The notes beneath the pieces are model-generated. The model made no database searches and had not been told where the DNA came from. It worked only from the letters and a program-made list of their open reading frames with translations. A program made the translations under genes and the position numbers. 6,781 nucleotides of DNA from NCBI GenBank assembly GCA_028686145.1, contig JAQUCQ010000179.1, positions 1 through 6,781 on the forward strand. Direction: 5' to 3'. The DNA is from Desulfuromonadaceae bacterium (GTDB lineage Bacteria > Desulfobacterota > Desulfuromonadia > Geobacterales > Pseudopelobacteraceae). Positions within the stretch are counted from its first letter, which is position 1. The number at the start of each line of letters is the position of its first letter. Positions 5,802-6,781 of the stretch are shown piece by piece.

Positions 5802-6781
5802 TTACCCGATCCTGTCAGCAACTGCGCGTTCACCAGTAAAAGGACAGCGCCGTTCGGCAATATGTTCCAAGAGTTCATCCTCGAAATGGTTAAGAAGCCC
5901 CTCCACCGGTCCCATGGCGCCTGGAGCCAGCGCGCAGAAGGCATAATTCAACAAGTGGACGTGCTCCCGCAGGATGTTGATGTCCTGTACCTCACCGCGT
6001 CCGGATTCAATCCGTTCCAGGGTATGACGCACGAAGGGAAGCCCTTCGCGGCAGGGAGTGCACCATCCGCATGACTCACGGGCAAAAAAACGGATCAGAT
6101 TAAGCGTAACCGCCACCATGCAGGTGGTCTGATCAAAAACGACAATCCCTCCGGTGCCGAGACGTGAACCGGCTTTAGCCACCGGGTCGAAATCCATTGG
6201 TACATCCCGGTGGGCGCTCGTAAAGAACGGCGTGGAAGCGCCGCCCGGTATGCACGCTTTGAAACGGCTGTCGGGGCGCATCCCGCCACAGGGACCATCA
6301 ATAATTTCGCCAAGGGTCATGCCGAGCGGCAGTTCGAAGCAGTCGGTGTTGACAACATGTCCGCTGATACAGAACAGTTTGGTGCCGGCTGCTTCGGGAA
6401 TTGCCGCCGTATTTTTCCACCAGAGCGGGCCATTGTTGATAATTGCCGGAATGTTGGCCAGCGTTTCTACATTATTGACCACTGTCGGTTGTCCCCATAA
6501 TCCTTTAACGGCAGGGAAGGGGGGCTTGGCGCGCGGATTGGCGCGGATTCCTTCCAGCGCGTTGATCAGTGCGGTTTCCTCGCCGCAGATGTAGCGTCCT
6601 GCCGATTGGTGAACGTCAAGTTCCAGGCTGAAAGTACTCCCCAGGATATTTTTTCCTAAAAAACCGGAGCGGTGGGCTGAGGCAATTGAGTGGCGCAGGT
6701 TTGCAGCGGCCTGTTCATAGACATGGCGCACAAATATGAATGCGTGCTGTACTCCAAGGGCATAGCATGCCAGAGCCATGC
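5802..6781 (-). CDS. nuoF: NADH-quinone oxidoreductase subunit F, C-terminal part
   Basis: NuoF binds NADH and FMN and starts electron flow into complex I. The gene enters from the right edge; about 325 codons are present, so the N-terminal part of the flavin and NADH domain is missing. Visible blocks, numbered from the Met at 6779, include AGRYICGEETALINALEG (60-77), RAKPPFPAVKGLWGQPTVVNN (about 83-103), and the 4Fe-4S ligands Cys237, 240 and 243 in ESCGWCTPCREG plus Cys282 in FCALAPGA. The ESCGWCTPCR and FCAxAPGA forms are those of E. coli NuoF. The protein ends shortly after, so it lacks the extra C-terminal ferredoxin domain of the hydrogenase- or formate-dehydrogenase-linked relatives. 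That favours true complex I. The stop is TAA, 4 bases before nuoG; nuoE probably lies just beyond the window. Confidence 0.93.
   Translation of the reverse strand, partial: MALACYALGVQHAFIFVRHVYEQAAANLRHSIASAHRSGFLGKNILGSTFSLELDVHQSAGRYICGEETALINALEGIRANPRAKPPFPAVKGLWGQPTVVNNVETLANIPAIINNGPLWWKNTAAIPEAAGTKLFCISGHVVNTDCFELPLGMTLGEIIDGPCGGMRPDSRFKACIPGGASTPFFTSAHRDVPMDFDPVAKAGSRLGTGGIVVFDQTTCMVAVTLNLIRFFARESCGWCTPCREGLPFVRHTLERIESGRGEVQDINILREHVHLLNYAFCALAPGAMGPVEGLLNHFEDELLEHIAERRCPFTGERAVADRIG

Noticed and set aside
5798..5944. Longer N-terminus for NuoG starting inside nuoF
   Set aside because: The added residues are out-of-frame nuoF sequence, and the family N-terminus begins at the ATG at 5797.

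Overview
The window looks like chromosomal or plasmid DNA from a Geobacterales-like deltaproteobacterium (Desulfobacterota). This is inferred from three things: the mix of an E. coli-type NuoF/NuoG pair with anaerobic-pathway cobalamin genes, moderate G+C, and a Cys-rich exported protein next to a TonB-like start of a kind I associate with Geobacter. The genus cannot be fixed from the sequence alone. Every supported gene lies on the minus strand, so transcription runs from high to low coordinates.

Region 1 (6781 down to 3884) holds the 3' part of nuoF followed after 4 bases by nuoG, the electron-input module of NADH:quinone oxidoreductase (complex I). All iron-sulfur ligands of NuoG are present. 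However, the reading frame is broken by a single in-frame TGA at codon 511 (4265-4267). The same frame then continues without a frameshift for 126 more recognisable NuoG codons. No nuoH or nuoI follows.

Region 2 (3887 down to 863) is a tightly packed cobalamin cluster: cbiX (GTG start overlapping the nuoG stop), cbiC (TAATG junction), an auxin-efflux-carrier-family permease, and cbiD (ATGA junction). CbiX inserts cobalt into sirohydrochlorin, CbiD makes the C-1 methylation, and CbiC makes the late methyl rearrangement of the anaerobic B12 route. The permease is the one member without an assigned role. The spacing and overlaps suggest that nuoFG and the cbi genes are read as one operon.

Region 3 (862 down to 1) begins with a 179-base intergenic stretch carrying two promoter-like elements, each overlapped by an inverted repeat. 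It is followed by a small exported Cys-rich protein and then the first 20 codons of a TonB-like protein running off the left edge. This may be the start of a TonB-dependent uptake unit placed beside the B12 genes. I saw no cobalamin riboswitch, tRNA, rRNA, CRISPR array or insertion sequence.
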